A stretch of DNA of 64,000 nucleotides from Eremophila alpestris peregrina (GCA_009792885.1 WMCF01000016.1:8913062-8977061), one strand, 5' to 3'. Numbered from the stretch's first letter, positions 1-12,470 are shown. The notes: generated from the letters alone by a model not told the origin. Numbers and translations: made by a program.

Positions 1-3000
1 TTTTAGAAGGTATGTTGTGACAGGAACTGTCTTTTCCAAACAAACAGACACAAAGAAATCAACAGGAGCACCTGCAACTTCTGACCAGGATCCCAGAATG
101 TTGGAACATTCAAAACCCAAGTTTTAAAAAATAAATATATATCCTGATTGTGACACTACATCTAACTGCTTTTGTCCTGTCTTCTTAAGCAACATTTTCT
201 AGTTCTCTCATGAGTGGAAGGGCAACTTTTCTCTTCAGAATGCACCTACTGTTAGAAGTCTGCAGTGACCTCATTCAAAGTTATTTCCATAGCCACAAGC
301 TGTTTGCTTTTGAGTTACTGCTGGTTTCTCAAGGAGCAGTAAGAACTCAAAATAGCTTAGCATGGGCCAAGCTCAGGCCACTGCCACCCATTTTTCTGTA
401 GTTAATATCTATCAAAGGCTTTCCTGTTGCTCTTACCAGGTTCTCCCTAGCTCAGCTTCTGTGTCTTGCCAGACAGAGGAACTAATCTGAATGAGCACTG
501 GCCTCCTCTGACCCATACACAGTACCCAGGTCAGTCCCTTGCCTCAGCAGCCCTGTACATGATTTTGCAACCACCATCCCCCCCGGATGAGCATTTGGGG
601 CACAGGGCTGGCTGAGTCCTCCTGCCTGGAGAGGTCTTTGCTCACAGAGTAAGAATTCAAGTCTCAAAAGGCCTTAGCAAGCAGAAATTGTTGAAGAAAG
701 GATCTGCTGAGAGATCTCATTCCAAAAGTGAAACTCAACTATCTATTATAAACCTTTTTAATAACCCAAAGGTATGTAACAGAAGAACAGAATGCAGGTT
801 GGTTTTTTGAATTTTTTTTTTTAACTAGAATAGACCTGAAGAGCACAGGCAACAAAGTATTCACTTAGTCCTGTCTGAATCATCAGGAAACATGCACTGA
901 GATGTCATGTGCTTGTGCAAATCACTGCTGCAAATGCACCTGAACTGAGGTGAGTGCCCAGGTAAACACCCCCTGTATGGCTGTGCTGGTTTTGCTCTAA
1001 CTCATGTATTTGCTGCCTGTGTTACCATGACAAAGGTTTAGCACAAAGAACAGATTACACACATAGTCCATGTTATAGCATCTTCCTGGAGATTGCCTTC
1101 AGCCAGCTCAGGCACAGCTGCCACTGCTGCAGCCACACCTTCTGGCTTTGGGGTGCACATCCAGTGCAGTGCCAAGCTGCACATTTAGAGCATTGCCACA
1201 ATGGAGTGATGATTAATCCAGGATTGAGGGAATACACAAATCTTCTCTCCTAATTATTATAGAGTCACAGTTAATTACAAGGGTTTTTTTCCTAATTGAA
1301 ATTATTCTGCTGTCACTTCACATAGGAGGATTTAGCAAGGAAGAGCAGAACTAAGTGAGACATGGTAATTACTTGTAACACAGAGCTCTGCCAGCTGCAC
1401 ACAGGATCTGATCCTCAGTCTTCCAAACTCCCTACAAAGGACAAGATCCACTTATTTTCATCTTGATACATATACCTTCCAGCTCTTCTCAAATTTCAGG
1501 TCTTATTTCAAGCAATCATTTATCACATATTTGTTTGCTACTGTTCATTGATTGTTCATACAGTCCTTGACTGACTTCCTGTAACTCTACATAAAGCTAC
1601 AGACTATCTAATACTGTCTTTAAATTGGTAAAAAGCAGCTCTCTTTAGAGCAATAAACAGCCCTTGGTTTTGTTTTCTCATTTATTGTATACAAGTTTAG
1701 CCTCAGACCTCTGCTTCTTTTTGATGCCACCAAGTACAATTTAGCGAGTGCTGCCCTGACTTTAAAGTTTAGCTGCCTAACCTTCACCATTTAAAAACCA
1801 TGCTGATATTTATAATCCGATGTTCAGTGATGTCAAATAACAAATTCAGCCAGTTATAGTAAGGGGGGCCAACTTTATGTTGTAGTTAAACAGAAAAAAC
1901 CCCCAAACCCCAAACCAGAACAAAATTTGCAGTGACTAGTGTGGCAAATTACAAACAGAACCATTACACTAGCCCTTCCCTTTAACTACACAGTTGTCTG
2001 ATTGTCATAAAGCTTCTGCAAGAAATATAACCTGTAAAAATATTTGTGAAATCATAAAATGAAATATTATAGATTTGAAAAGTTCTGTTGATCTGTATGA
2101 ACACTTCTTGATACAGCTGAGTGAATTTTTATCCCCGTTCTGAAGGCAGCAGATCAAACTGCTTCCCTGAAAAATGTTTGTTACTCACTTCACACTCCAA
2201 ATAATCAGTGGCACTTCCCAAAACCACCTTTTGCACTTTCATCTCTCTTACAGGTAGTGAATCATCAAAGATCATTCCTAACATTGCTTCTTTATTGTCA
2301 TTAGCATCCAGTGATACCAAATGAAGTTGGTGCCACAAACATCCCTGTCCCAAAGATCTTGCAGCTTATACTCAAAACCTCAAACTCCCTCAAAACAGGA
2401 GGAAGTCCCACCACAGCAGTGTGTACCTGACAGGTGAGCTGCTTACACAAAAGCATTACAGCATGAAGTGAGCATGCTGCTCCTTTGTCTGCAGATATCC
2501 CACAGAAGTGCTTGTGAAGCAGCAGTTCCACACTGGATTTGTTATCTGCTGCCATCACAGGGAGAAAACTATTTCTTATCTGAGCCATAGCTTGTGTGAG
2601 GCCACACAGAGATACTGATGTTTAGCTGTTCAGGCAAGTGTTTTGCCTTATCAGCCAATTTTCATCATTCCTAGGAAAACAGGCAGCTGGACCTTTCACT
2701 TCTTTCCAAATGTTATTTTGGAGTCGTCTGTGTCTATTACTGCTAATGTACTGGCTTAAAAGCACCTGCTGTAGAGTGGCATTTCAATTTCCAGGCAGCA
2801 CCAAATTAGGAAAGAAACCTAAAACAACAAACCTGGAGAAAGTTCCAATGAGATACTAGCAAGGATAAGAAAGTGATTGCTCCATAGATGATTACTAAAA
2901 CCACAAAATACCTTAGGGATGATGGGTTAAGGAGTCTGCAGAGAAAGCATAATTGGCTTATATTGTCAGAATAAACACCATCATACTTTAATACCCTGTA

Positions 3001-4100
3001 TCTGAACCCTTTGCCCCTTTCCCTGCCTGCAAGCCTTGAAGGACATGCAGGTATCAATAACAAAGAGCTGAAGCTTCAGAAATGTTTTGGATACTTCATG
3101 ACAAACCATCCTAGGAAAAGGTTACCACGTGTAACTTCAATGTATTTTAAATTCATCATCTGGCTGTTTGTTAAGATATCTCTTAATGATTTGCGAATGA
3201 AAAAACGGCAAAACTGTGAAGAAATGAGAGCAAAATATAAAGAATTATACATGAGGCATTTAGATCAGTGACAGAGTAAAGGAGTAACTGGAACAGGAAA
3301 CCACAAATCCAGCTCCAGAGTGAAAATCTCGGTATATTTTATCAGTTATGGGGTGGTGAAGATGTAATAGGACTTCATGGTGTCCTGGGGGAGAAGGAGG
3401 TGACAGGGAAACACTGACAGCTCTGAGGGGATGCAGGATTTGGGGGATCACCTCAGTTCAGTTCTGGCACTGTGCAACTGGAAGAAGGCTCCTCCTTGTG
3501 CCCACACCTGGGGGAGCAGGGAACAGTGGGGATGGAAGGCATCAGTTCATGGCCCCAAAACCTGTCTGTCCCAGCAATAAATGTGTCTGAAACCCAGAAT
3601 CTCAAGGGGTCTGGGAGGTGGCTGGGGCTGCAGAGAGTGATTTGGGGCTGGGTACAGGGATCTGTGGGTCAGGGTACCCAGGATATGAACCTGATTATGC
3701 TGAAGGGCCTGTCCTGGGCCACTGGGGATGCAAACTGGGGTGAGTTAGACCCTGAGGGGAACAGCTGGGACCACTGTGGGGTGATGTGGAGCACTGGGAA
3801 CAACCAGGGGTGCAACTCAGGGTCTGAAGGGGGCCATTTTGGGCCTCACAGGGCATTTTGGGCCTGTCTTGATACACAAGACTAGACAGTAAGAGTGAAA
3901 CTGTGAATGAAATGAACAGACCAAATTGCTGCATTTCCTTTGTTTTGCTTCCTTGTTGAAAAACACAATGTGACAGAGACTTGGCATGGAGCCTGCAGCA
4001 GCAATGGACTCAGGCTTTTCAAGTTTTTCAAATATACAGGAGAAGGCATAATGGGAAACACTACAGCAGCTTTATTTGGACTTGTACTCGAGGTACTTAG
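1..4100. other. Left-flank sequence, no identifiable gene
   Basis: I see no recognisable coding exon here. The longest open frames are a plus-strand frame at 3472-3885 and two overlapping minus-strand frames at 2129-2588; none resembles a protein I know. A donor-like CAG|GTACAC lies on the minus strand near 2427, but the acceptor-like sites around it have poor pyrimidine tracts. Positions 3500-3880 are G-rich and internally repetitive in feel. The right edge holds the CCDC51 3' end. Confidence 0.5.
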
Positions 4101-4114
4101 AGTGCAAGGTTACC

Positions 4115-4120
4115 TTTATT
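4115..4120 (-). terminator. CCDC51: Candidate CCDC51 poly(A) signal
   Basis: TTTATT on the plus strand is AATAAA on the minus strand, about 32 nt past the CCDC51 stop codon. A second AATAAA lies at 4071-4076. Either could direct cleavage of the CCDC51 transcript. This is a motif match only. Confidence 0.45.
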
Positions 4121-4151
4121 AATCTACTAAGTTGTGGCAATGAATTAGGGC

Positions 4152-6456
4152 TCAGTTCCCTTTTAGGATGATATAGAGCACAGGCAGGGTAATGGCAAAC
4201 ACAGCACATGTCAGGGCAGTGCTGTAAATAGAACTCCTCTTGATCTGCGTTTCCAGTCTCCGCTCAGTGTCACACAATTCCAAAATCACATCTCTCACAG
4301 CAGCAGCCTGGCCCTTGCCCTCCCCTGAAGGCCTTGGCATCACTCTTTCTGTGGGTCGGGAGTGGATGGCGAGTTTGACACTCTGCAGCTCAGACAGCAC
4401 CTGGGTGATACTTTCCTGCAGACTGTTAAACTGCTGCTGTAAACTCCCTAGGCATGAACTGACTTGTTTAATGTAGTTTAGCTGTTCATTCAAAGGCATT
4501 AAAAGAGAATCTATTTTTATGGAGTCATTCCTGGTTTCTCTAGTTAACAAAGCCCCTTCTTTCACTCCCCGTGATGTTGTTGTTTGCAGCACGTTTTTTA
4601 GGTCTTCTATAACATCACTGAGATCTTTCTGCTGCAAGTAATGGCTGGAGGCCTGTTCCCTGATGGCTTCTTGTAAATTTACTGGGCCCTTCTGTGCTTC
4701 AAGCACCAAGACTTTCAACTCTTGCAGCCTTACGCGGTTGACATAGGTGGAGCCAAGAACACCTATAATGGCTCCCAGTACAGAGCCAATAATGGACCAG
4801 TTCTTTGTTTTCTCAGCTCTTGTGCGCTCCTTCTCGTGGCTTTCCCTGACAGCTGCAGAGAAGAGAGAGAATTTTTCTCTCTCAGATTCTTCTGCATTTA
4901 AATATGCAGCTCGGTACCTCTTCTCTTCCTGCAAGAAATACAGTGATGAAAACAGAAGGTATAATATGAAGATATAAAGTCTTCACTAAAGGAAAAAAAC
5001 CGCAAACCAACCCCCAAACGCCAGCACAGGTGAAGCAATGGAAATTGGGAATATCTATTAGTAGTTTCAGAAATTTTCTCTTGAATGTGGGATTTTCCTT
5101 ATTAATCCTACTTGAGTCAATGAGACATCATTTTATGTCTGAGAAATGGAAATGGTTATCAGGAATCACAGCTGAAGATCCTGTACATGAGAATCTGCCA
5201 CGTGATGACAGAAAATGGGTATGAGCAAGCAATGAGTGAGCAAGGTCTTTCACTTCCCATAATGTTCACTGTTTCAGCTCTGCTGACTTCTCCAGACACC
5301 AGCAGAAAACAGCTGAGAGAATTGCCATGGATTAACTCGGAAGGAGTTTCTCTCACGCCATGGAGAGTTAATTCATTGAATGGCAGCTTTTTCTTAACTA
5401 CTCATGTACAGGTCACCCTTACAACAATTAATTTTCTAGGCTCATTATCTTCAGTCTGATTCTCCAAATTTACTACTCTACTTTAGCAGTAACATATAAA
5501 ATTTGCACAGGGGATCAAACCATTGATAATAACTAGGTAAAACAAGTACCCTAAGAAATAAACTCTGATCACTTATTCCAGAACTGAGCTGCATCTACAA
5601 AGACAATCAATCACTAGTAAAGGAAACCAAGCACACAAAATTTCAACATATTCACCAATGCTTAAGTCCCAACAAATTACCTGCAGCAGCCTGTGCTCCA
5701 GAGTGGCCAGTTCCAAATACTGGGTGTCATCCCGAGAGACCCTGTCCAGGCGATCCCGAATCTCCTTCAGTTTGATCTGCTGGGCTTCGACATTTTCACG
5801 AGCCTCCCGTACTATCCCTCGAGCTATCATAAAGACATTTTCTGCCTGAGAAGAAAGAGCATTTATTTTAGAGACTTATCACCATACAGACCTAAACTGC
5901 TGAATTATACAACCTGTGTGTGGGGAGGAAAAAAAACAACAACAAAATAAACCACACTCCAATTCAGGGCATAAGCTCTATTTACTACATGCATAGCCTA
6001 GAACACATTCCCAGTACCTGCACAGACAGCCAAAGCAAAAAAAGACATCATTCTCCTTGGATAACCTCACAGGTAATGTTTATGCTTCATACAGCTCTAT
6101 TCACCATTTAAAAATTCTACATTATCTCAAATGTTTACCTCTGTCACCTTTCCCTGGGCCTCTCGAACTTCATTGATTCCAACAAACTCTTCGTATCTGT
6201 CCCACCAATTCCTGCATGTTGCAGACACTTTTTGGAGGGAGTTTTTCCCCAAGGCAGTCCCAGATTCTGTGATTCGATGAAGGAGCCCCATGGCCATTTC
6301 CACTGCAGACTTGGCTTCGGGCCTCTTGGGCGCTGAGGGGCAGTAAGTCCTCACCACGTGTAAATTCACTTTTGGACTCCACTTCATCAATGAATGGTGA
6401 TACTGCAGACCACAGGACACTGAAGACACACTTGATGTGTATTTCATAGGCCCCAT
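4152..6456 (-). CDS. CCDC51: CCDC51 / MITOK, mitochondrial potassium channel subunit
   Basis: CCDC51 (MITOK) is an inner-mitochondrial-membrane protein that forms the pore part of an ATP-sensitive potassium channel with ABCB8 (known for the family). Three coding exons are visible on the minus strand: 6456-6139, 5845-5681 and 4928-4152. All junctions are phase 0 with GT..AG ends, giving 419 residues (human 411). The frame holds WWDRYEEFVG, then REAQGKVTE, then a coiled-coil stretch (DRLDRVSRDDTQYLELATLEHR). A first membrane segment follows at about residues 205-226 (around IIGSVLGAIIGVLGSTYVN), a second coiled coil, and a C-terminal membrane segment at about 396-415 ending LPVLYIILKGN. These match the human protein closely in the central part; the N-terminal 50 residues are divergent, as expected for a targeting region. 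The start is the ATG at 6456; the acceptor at 6485/6486 leaves a 29-nt untranslated part in this exon. A 5' non-coding exon probably ends at 8171. It looks intact. Confidence 0.95.
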
Positions 6457-6485
6457 GTCTTTAATTTAATCACTAAATATAAGTG
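6457..6485 (-). other. CCDC51: CCDC51 5' UTR part of the start-codon exon
   Basis: On the minus strand a strong acceptor (TCTTCTTCCTTGTAG) ends at 6486 and is followed by 29 nt before the ATG. The coding exon therefore begins with a short untranslated piece, and at least one further 5' exon must lie upstream. The likely partner is the CAG|GTACGG donor at 8171/8170. Confidence 0.7.
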
Positions 6486-6608
6486 CTACAAGGAAGAAGA
6501 GAGACGTTATTGAAGGGTGGCTGATTCATAGCTCTTCAACTCCGTGTGTGCCAAAACCAATCAATTCAAGAATGGCTAAACCATTGCTACTTTTACACTA
6601 CCTCTTAC

Positions 6609-6838
6609 CTAGAGAACTTTCCACAATTTTCAACAAAGTGCAATTGTGCCACAGATTCCTGATTTTCTGTTAAGAAGTACTCCCACCATGCTTCATGCTT
6701 CCTGATTACTAATTCACACACAGTGTGAGGAGCGAGCATGTGCAGATCCAGGAACAGCAGGAGCCACTTCAGAGAAATTCAGTGCTTCAGCAGAGCAGTG
6801 ATTGCACAACGTGATTTGTGCCTCAGGTAATCACAATT
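6609..6838 (-). other. Candidate alternative or 5' UTR exon in CCDC51 intron 1
   Basis: This 230-nt minus-strand block has a pyrimidine-rich acceptor (CTGTTCTTTTGCAG) on its 5' side and a good donor (AG|GTAAGAG) on its 3' side. The frame starting at its first base has one TGA as codon 20 and is then open to the donor for about 56 codons, containing WWEYFLTENQES. I do not recognise the peptide. It may be an untranslated CCDC51 exon, an exon of an unknown or decayed gene, or chance. Confidence 0.3.
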
Positions 6839-7526
6839 CTGCAAAAGAACAGAAAGGGAAAAAAGGCAGAGCAGGGACAAAATCTTGATAAAAAATGAAT
6901 TATGGCTTGATCATTCTCTTTATCTTACATTGCACAGATAAAGGAAGTGTTGAAGGACGCAAAGACAAAACCATAAAGGACAGAGGGAAAACCCAGAAGT
7001 GCTGAACCAAACACAAGTATTCCCATGAGACTGCCTACAAAATAATAAACCAGGACCAGCCACAGGAACAGAAAAATCTCAGGCAGTGAATGCACAGCAT
7101 TCTAAGACACAGAGCTGCATTTTAAAATAAGCTTAAAATTCTTGCTTACCCTGCAAAAGCAGGCTGCTAGTTATGGTTTATTGTCTACTGATTTTAAATA
7201 TCATCTTAAGAGTCCTACTGAGGCCCATTCCTCTAAAAACTGAAAACAGGAAAACTTTTCAGTCAGGTTTTATATGAAATTTGAGTATGACTGTATTAGA
7301 TTTTGACTAATATAATATGAAAACAAGAATTATTGAGAACACTTGATAACTGCTGTATAGGATTTTTAATTATGTTAAAACAGTTTTCCTTGTTACTCTT
7401 AGGTGGTTAATACAGGCATCTGCACAAAAAAGTATTGTACCAACTGGAAGAATTCTGACCACCACAGGTTCATTCCCGGCTGACTAGTTCTAATAACTAA
7501 AAATAACACTATTAGAAAAATCTTAC

Positions 7527-7761
7527 CAGTTGTTTTACATGCATAATTTACATGGAAGATCAAACCCACAAGAAGATGGAAATAGAGGAAGTTCTCTCTC
7601 CTGCCAGCATCACTCACACATCTACTATTAACAGCAGTGTTGGACACCTTCTCTGCATTGCAGGCCACAATAAACATCAGCTCAATTTTGTCTGTTCCAG
7701 AATGCAAAATTCCCCTCTCTTAATTGCATTACTACGTGAAGAGTTTAACCAAATATTCAGG
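7527..7761 (-). other. Second candidate exon in CCDC51 intron 1
   Basis: This 235-nt minus-strand block has a very strong acceptor (CTCTCTTGTTTCTCTATAG) and a good donor (CTG|GTAAGA). No single frame is open throughout. One frame is open for the first 27 codons and another for the last 60 or so. It is most simply an optional 5' untranslated exon of CCDC51. It lies between the presumed first exon (ending 8171) and the start-codon exon (6485). Confidence 0.3.
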
Positions 7762-7929
7762 CTATAGAGAAACAAGAGAGAGAAAGCTGAGATTTGAAGA
7801 ATTCATATGCAGACACAGACTGATGAACGTGATCTCAGCCTGAGCTCAGAGGACACAAGAAAGTTGTGACAGATTAATCCGAGATGACGTGCCTTGCTTC
7901 CCCTGCGAGAAGCATTTCCTCTGCCTGCA

Positions 7930-8450
7930 GTCACTGCCAAACCCTCTCTCAAAAGCTGCCGCACGCACGGAGCCGGTGGCGGCGGGACTCGATCCCGCGG
8001 CTCCCGCCTTCCGCAGCGCTCCCGGCCGAACGCAACCCCCGCATCCCGCCGCCGGCTCCTTCCGCACCGCCGACCCCTGCCCTGCCCGGGGGCCCTCGCA
8101 CCGACCCGGCCGAGCCGCCGCTGCCCTCCCGGCCGGCCCCGGCCCGCTCCGGCCCCGCCGCGCCCCGTACCTGCCCCGGCCCGGCGGCGGAAGCGGTGGC
8201 GGCGGAAGCGGCGGCGGAAGCGGCGGGAGCGGGCGGAGCGAGCGGAGCCATGTCGGGCCGGGAGGGTAAGGCCGGGCCCGGGGCTGCCGGTGCCGCCCGC
8301 CCGGCCCCGCCCGGCCCTCACTGTCTCCTCTGTCTTTGCAGGCGGCAAGAAGAAGCCGCTGAAGCAGCCCAAGAAGCAGACGAAGGACCTGGATGAGGTA
8401 GGGCGGGGGATCAGCCCCGGCCGTGAGGGGGCCTGGCTGCCGGGGGGTTC
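7930..8450. promoter_or_regulatory. CpG island, shared CCDC51/TMA7 promoter
   Basis: The block is very GC-rich with frequent CpG, unlike its AT-rich flanks. It covers the TMA7 start codon (8250), TMA7 exon 2 and the presumed CCDC51 first exon. TMA7 runs rightwards and CCDC51 leftwards, so this is a bidirectional housekeeping-type promoter. I see no TATA box. Confidence 0.8.
8171..8249. promoter_or_regulatory. Core of bidirectional promoter with three GGAAGCGG repeats
   Basis: Between the CCDC51 exon 1 donor (CAG|GTACGG on the minus strand, exon end 8171) and the TMA7 ATG (8250) there are only about 79 bp. That interval holds three near-tandem GGAAGCGG elements at 8189-8196, 8204-8211 and 8216-8223. 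They contain a GGAA core as bound by ETS-family factors and form a GGC/GGA-rich imperfect repeat. Both transcripts must start in or next to this block, so their 5' ends are very close or overlap. Transcription start sites are inferred, not seen. Confidence 0.5.
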
Positions 8451-11400
8451 CTGCTGATATTTACGGGAGCAGGTGGTGACAGAACGAGGAAGAATGGGCT
8501 CACAGTGAAATAGAGGCAGTTTAGATTAGATATTAGGAAGATGCTCTTGCCTGTGAGGGTGGTGAGTTCCTGGCACAGGCTGCCCCGAAAAGCTGGGGCT
8601 GCCCCATCCCTGGAGTGTTCAAGGCCAGGTTGGACGAAACCTGTGCTTGTGGAAGGTGTCTCTGCCCATGGCAGGACTTTGGAACGAGATGATCTTTAAG
8701 GTCTCTTCCAACCCGAACCATTCTGTGTTTCTCTGATTCCATGACACACCCCGCCTGTGTTCCACCATGCTGGTGGATGCAGCGGTGCTGGCTGCCGGAG
8801 GAGCTGGGAATGCCCTTGCCAAAGCATCAGACATCCATCTGAAGTCCATCAATCACTGGGGTCCCAAGGGCCTGGGATTATTGTGTAGCTTGGATAAATT
8901 AAGTACTAGTGAATTGGATGTTAGAGATGCTCTGGATCCTTACATTTAAGTAGGGATATGAGCTGCCGTGTCTGAGAATAATGCATGATGGATGAGGTGC
9001 CGCTGTTTGGAAAAAGGCAAATACAATATCTCTTTGAAAGGAAAAAAACTCATAGCTTTCTAAGTAAGCTTTATTGTTAAAGAAATGATAGAGTTAATAA
9101 AGTGCTTACAAGGATCCAAGTTATAAACATTTGTGTGTCAAATGATGTATAATTTCTTTTTGTCTCAGCCCTGCAATACTGTGAGCACTTGGGAGCAACA
9201 CATTGCAAGAAAAAAACCCACAGAAGTGGATAAATGTGAGGGATTGATTTACTAGGAAACATATTAGCCTACAGGAGACAGGAAAGCCTGGAGAGAGAAA
9301 CAGAATATTCTGTTCTGTGAGGGGTAGGTAGGGGAAGTAATATGGTTACATTGCAGCAAGGGAGGCTTTAACTGAAAGAAGAGGAAAGCTTTGCCGTTGT
9401 AAAGATGAGCCACAGACTGGATTGGTGAAGAATCTGTGCAATCTCAGTCAATCTTGTCAACTGAGCTCAGTTCAGTTACTCCAAAGTCCTGAGTTAAAAT
9501 TCTGGGTCTTTTTCAGCCTTGGTGTCTGTGAAGAATGTGTATCTAAGGGACAGAGTACATCTGACTTCTCCTGGACTTGGAGGCTCATCCAGCAGAGAGG
9601 CTCAATAGCTGCCTTGGCTGTACAATTTGCCAGCAGCCTCATTAAATTCCTTGGAATTAATACAAATTTATTAAACCCAGCAAAAATGACAGATGTGTGG
9701 GAGGATTTTTTTAAAAAATTATGCTTTTTTACAGGTGAAAGCAGCCTTACTTTATTTACATTCTTTATAGTCTAAATGTTTTTGTTAGTGGCTCTTTGCT
9801 GGGCTCCATGTGTCACTGAGGGCATGTTAATGAATGGTGTCAGTGCAAACATCCATCAGTCAGAGGAATCATAACCTCAGAATGAGAGAATGCCATGGGA
9901 AATAATTCCAGATAAACTAAACATGCAGAGTTAAAGTTTAGTTTGTGGTACAGCAAAAACCTTGGTGATAGTTCTGAAATGTTCTGCATGTTTAGCATTA
10001 TTCAGCCACCCTGCCTTCGTCCAGTCAGGTATTTGTTGCTGCTGGAATATTACATTTGTTTTTCATTGCTTCTCAGTTGTTTCTGAATTTTTCTGTGGAA
10101 GAGATGTTAAGGAATGCTGCTGTTCTTTCCTTTAGACCGATCTGGCATTCAAACAAAAACAGAAGGAGGAGCAAAAGAAACTTGAGGAGATGAAAGCAAA
10201 AGCTGCTGGAAAAGGGCCCCTTGGTAAGTGAGGTGCCATCCTGGCAGGAGAAATGGGGGTCTTGCAGGCTTCAAAAATTTAATGTTTTTGCTTGAAAAAC
10301 ATAAAAAGGCCGGTGCCTCTGGGTTATTTGACATAGATAAGTAAGTTGATGACAGGTACAGATGATATAGAACAAACAGAGGCTATTTTTTTTCTTTCTT
10401 TTCTGTGTATTTTCATCCCTAAATGATGCAGGTTCTGGTTCAGCAGGCAAAACACTGTGCCTGGCATGCTGACTGATTCCACTGGTATGTGCAGGGACAT
10501 TTCTACTCTTGTTTTAGCACACCAGTCTTTTCAGATGTATTGCATGAAGCTTTGCCACAGTCCTCCAAGTTTAACAAATCCAGTGCTTGTCCAGTGCATT
10601 TCTTCAAGAGCAGGTGATTCTTGGCAGGGAAAAAAAAGTGATTGGAAACCAGTCTGGCTTCAATCCCTCTGCCTGAGTGACTGGAAAAATGTGAGACATG
10701 AACTGAGTTCAGAGGGTGTCTTGGTGGCCCCTGGAGCCCAGTCTCTGTCTCAGTGACAGTCAGGGAGCGTTCATGTGGCTCTGCACTCAGCTTCTGCTCC
10801 CCCAGTGTTTGCCATGGCCTCATCAGAGATGTTCAGGGTGTGCCCTGCCTGCTCATGACTTGTGGCCCATTAATGTCACTAACCACTTCTCCATTCTGAG
10901 AAGATCGTTAACTTCACACTTTGCTTTCTGATTTTCAGCAAACTTTCGGTTTTGAAAGACCTTTCAAAAAATCTCGTAGCAAAATACTTTCGCTAGCAAC
11001 CTTTGCTATGGAATCTTGTCAGGCACTGCGTGAAAATATGAAGTCCCCTGAGTTCACTTTATTCAAACACTTACTGATACCCTCAAGGTCCCAGCAGGTC
11101 AGTGAGGAAGGATTTACTCTTTATGGGAATCCTCTTAACTTTCACAAGACTGTTCATTCATTTGCTTTGTTCAGACTCTGTTATCTTCTCAGAGGCTGAG
11201 CTCAGACTCGCTGCTCTGTAATTGCCCAGTTCTTCACAGAACCCATTCCATATCTGGGAGCTTTGCTGGCAGTCTGTGAGTCCTCTGACATAGTGTCTGT
11301 ATTGATGCAGATCTGCATTCTTGCATTATAGCTTGTTGGGTGCTCTTGAAGGAAGTGCCATCCAGTCCCACTGACTTTGGAATATTGTTTATTTATCTCA

Positions 11401-12356
11401 GACTGATCTAACTCCATTATTTGTGTACAAAATGTGTGCTGGGTGTGGAACTTGGAATGTCTTCTGTGTTTCAGACGGATGCAGAAGAATTAATTGAGCC
11501 TCTGTTCTGCCCTTACCATCCTAAACTCATTCTGTGTAGAGTGCTTCAGCTCACAGATCTCTTCAGAGTTCTTTCTTAGCCCTTTTCTAGACTCAGTGTC
11601 AGTCATCTGGCCTTTGTCTGATGCTTACCAAAGTAGGTAATGATTGTTGTGTTGCTGTGGCAGGGTCAGCCTATTCCCAAGAGCCTTAGCAGGGAATGCT
11701 GTTGGAATCAAGTTGCAAGGTGGTCTCTTGCTGACCCTCAGCCCTTGCAGTCTGTCTGGGTGCAGCCTTGCTCTTCTCTTTCCTTCCCACTGGTCATAGC
11801 TGACACAACTGGAGAAAAACAGCATTTACATCAAATGCCACACTTGTTGCTGTGTCAATACCTGGTGTTCTTTCACTTTAGTGTCTTCAGTAATCTGCAG
11901 GGAATTCCAGTACCTGCTTCTGTAGAGCTTTGATCCCAGCTGGGGGCTTTGCTGTAGGGATACCAATGCTTTTATTCCCTTAGCCTTGATTTTAATTTGA
12001 CCAGACTGTGCTCCTGCTGTATAAGAAATAATCAACGGAGAAAGAAAGTAACTGTTGGAATATTTAGTTCCATTGTAGAATCATGGAGCATGTTTGGTTC
12101 CAGGAGAAACATAATTCCTAATGTTAAATAAATCAGTGTTCACAGTAAGGTGTGTGAGATCAAAACCACACAGGAGCAGTCACACATGCAGAAACAATTC
12201 ACCAGTTGGGACCTGGGCTGTGCAGGCTCTCTAATGGGGGGAATTCAGCTTTATGAGAAACTGCATTTTTAGCTAAGCTCTGTCACAGTCACCTAACCAG
12301 CTGTGTTGTTTCTTTTGGCAGCCAGTGGTGGAATAAAGAAGTCTGGCAAAAAGTAG
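8250..12356 (+). CDS. TMA7: TMA7, translation machinery-associated protein 7
   Basis: TMA7 is a tiny, very conserved, lysine-rich protein that co-purifies with ribosomes (known from the yeast homologue); its biochemical role is not well defined. Four exons are visible: 8250-8265, 8342-8397, 10136-10223 and 12322-12356, all with GT..AG introns. Joined, they give 195 nt, that is 64 residues plus stop, exactly the human length. The protein starts MSGREGGKKKPLKQPKKQ, has DLDE then TDLAFKQKQKEEQKK in the middle, and ends SGGIKKSGKK. The first intron is only 76 bp. A CR1 element sits in intron 2. The start codon has the context GGAGCCATGT, with a purine (G) at -4 and C at -3. Nothing suggests damage. 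Confidence 0.97.
8475..8745 (+). mobile_element. CR1 LINE 3' end (truncated copy) in TMA7 intron 2
   Basis: The block carries the familiar CR1 3' region: TTAGATATTAGGAAGATGCT, then GTGAGGGTGGTGAG, then CCATCCCTGGAGTGTTCAAG, and near the end GGTCTCTTCCAACCCGAACC followed by a CTGTGTTTCTCTGATTC tail. CR1 is the dominant avian non-LTR retrotransposon, and most copies are 5'-truncated like this one. The orientation is the same as TMA7. It has diverged from any consensus, so it is an old, inactive copy. The left boundary is approximate. Confidence 0.85.
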
Positions 12357-12470
12357 CTTGATCAAACTGCAGGGTAAGAAGTGATCAAGTTACTCAATGG
12401 ACCTGCAGACTTCAGAGAGTCTTGAAAACATTCTGTCATTTGGGAAACATTGTACATTTTGTTTAGTCAC

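Noticed and set aside
2129..2588. Two overlapping minus-strand frames (74 and 95 codons) that might be two terminal exons of a gene left of CCDC51
   Set aside because: A CAG|GTACAC donor exists, but the acceptor-like sites have poor pyrimidine tracts and the peptides match no family I know. Frames of this size are common by chance in the window.
3472..3885. 137-codon plus-strand frame, Gly/Trp-rich
   Set aside because: The residue bias comes directly from a G-rich, repetitive DNA stretch (GGGG, CTGGG, TGGGG). No start context, splice site or family supports a gene.
10921..12035. Several 66-97-codon frames on both strands within TMA7 intron 3
   Set aside because: They lie in an intron, lie in different frames, and none is recognisable. 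I considered a decayed antisense gene but found no consistent splice sites or family.
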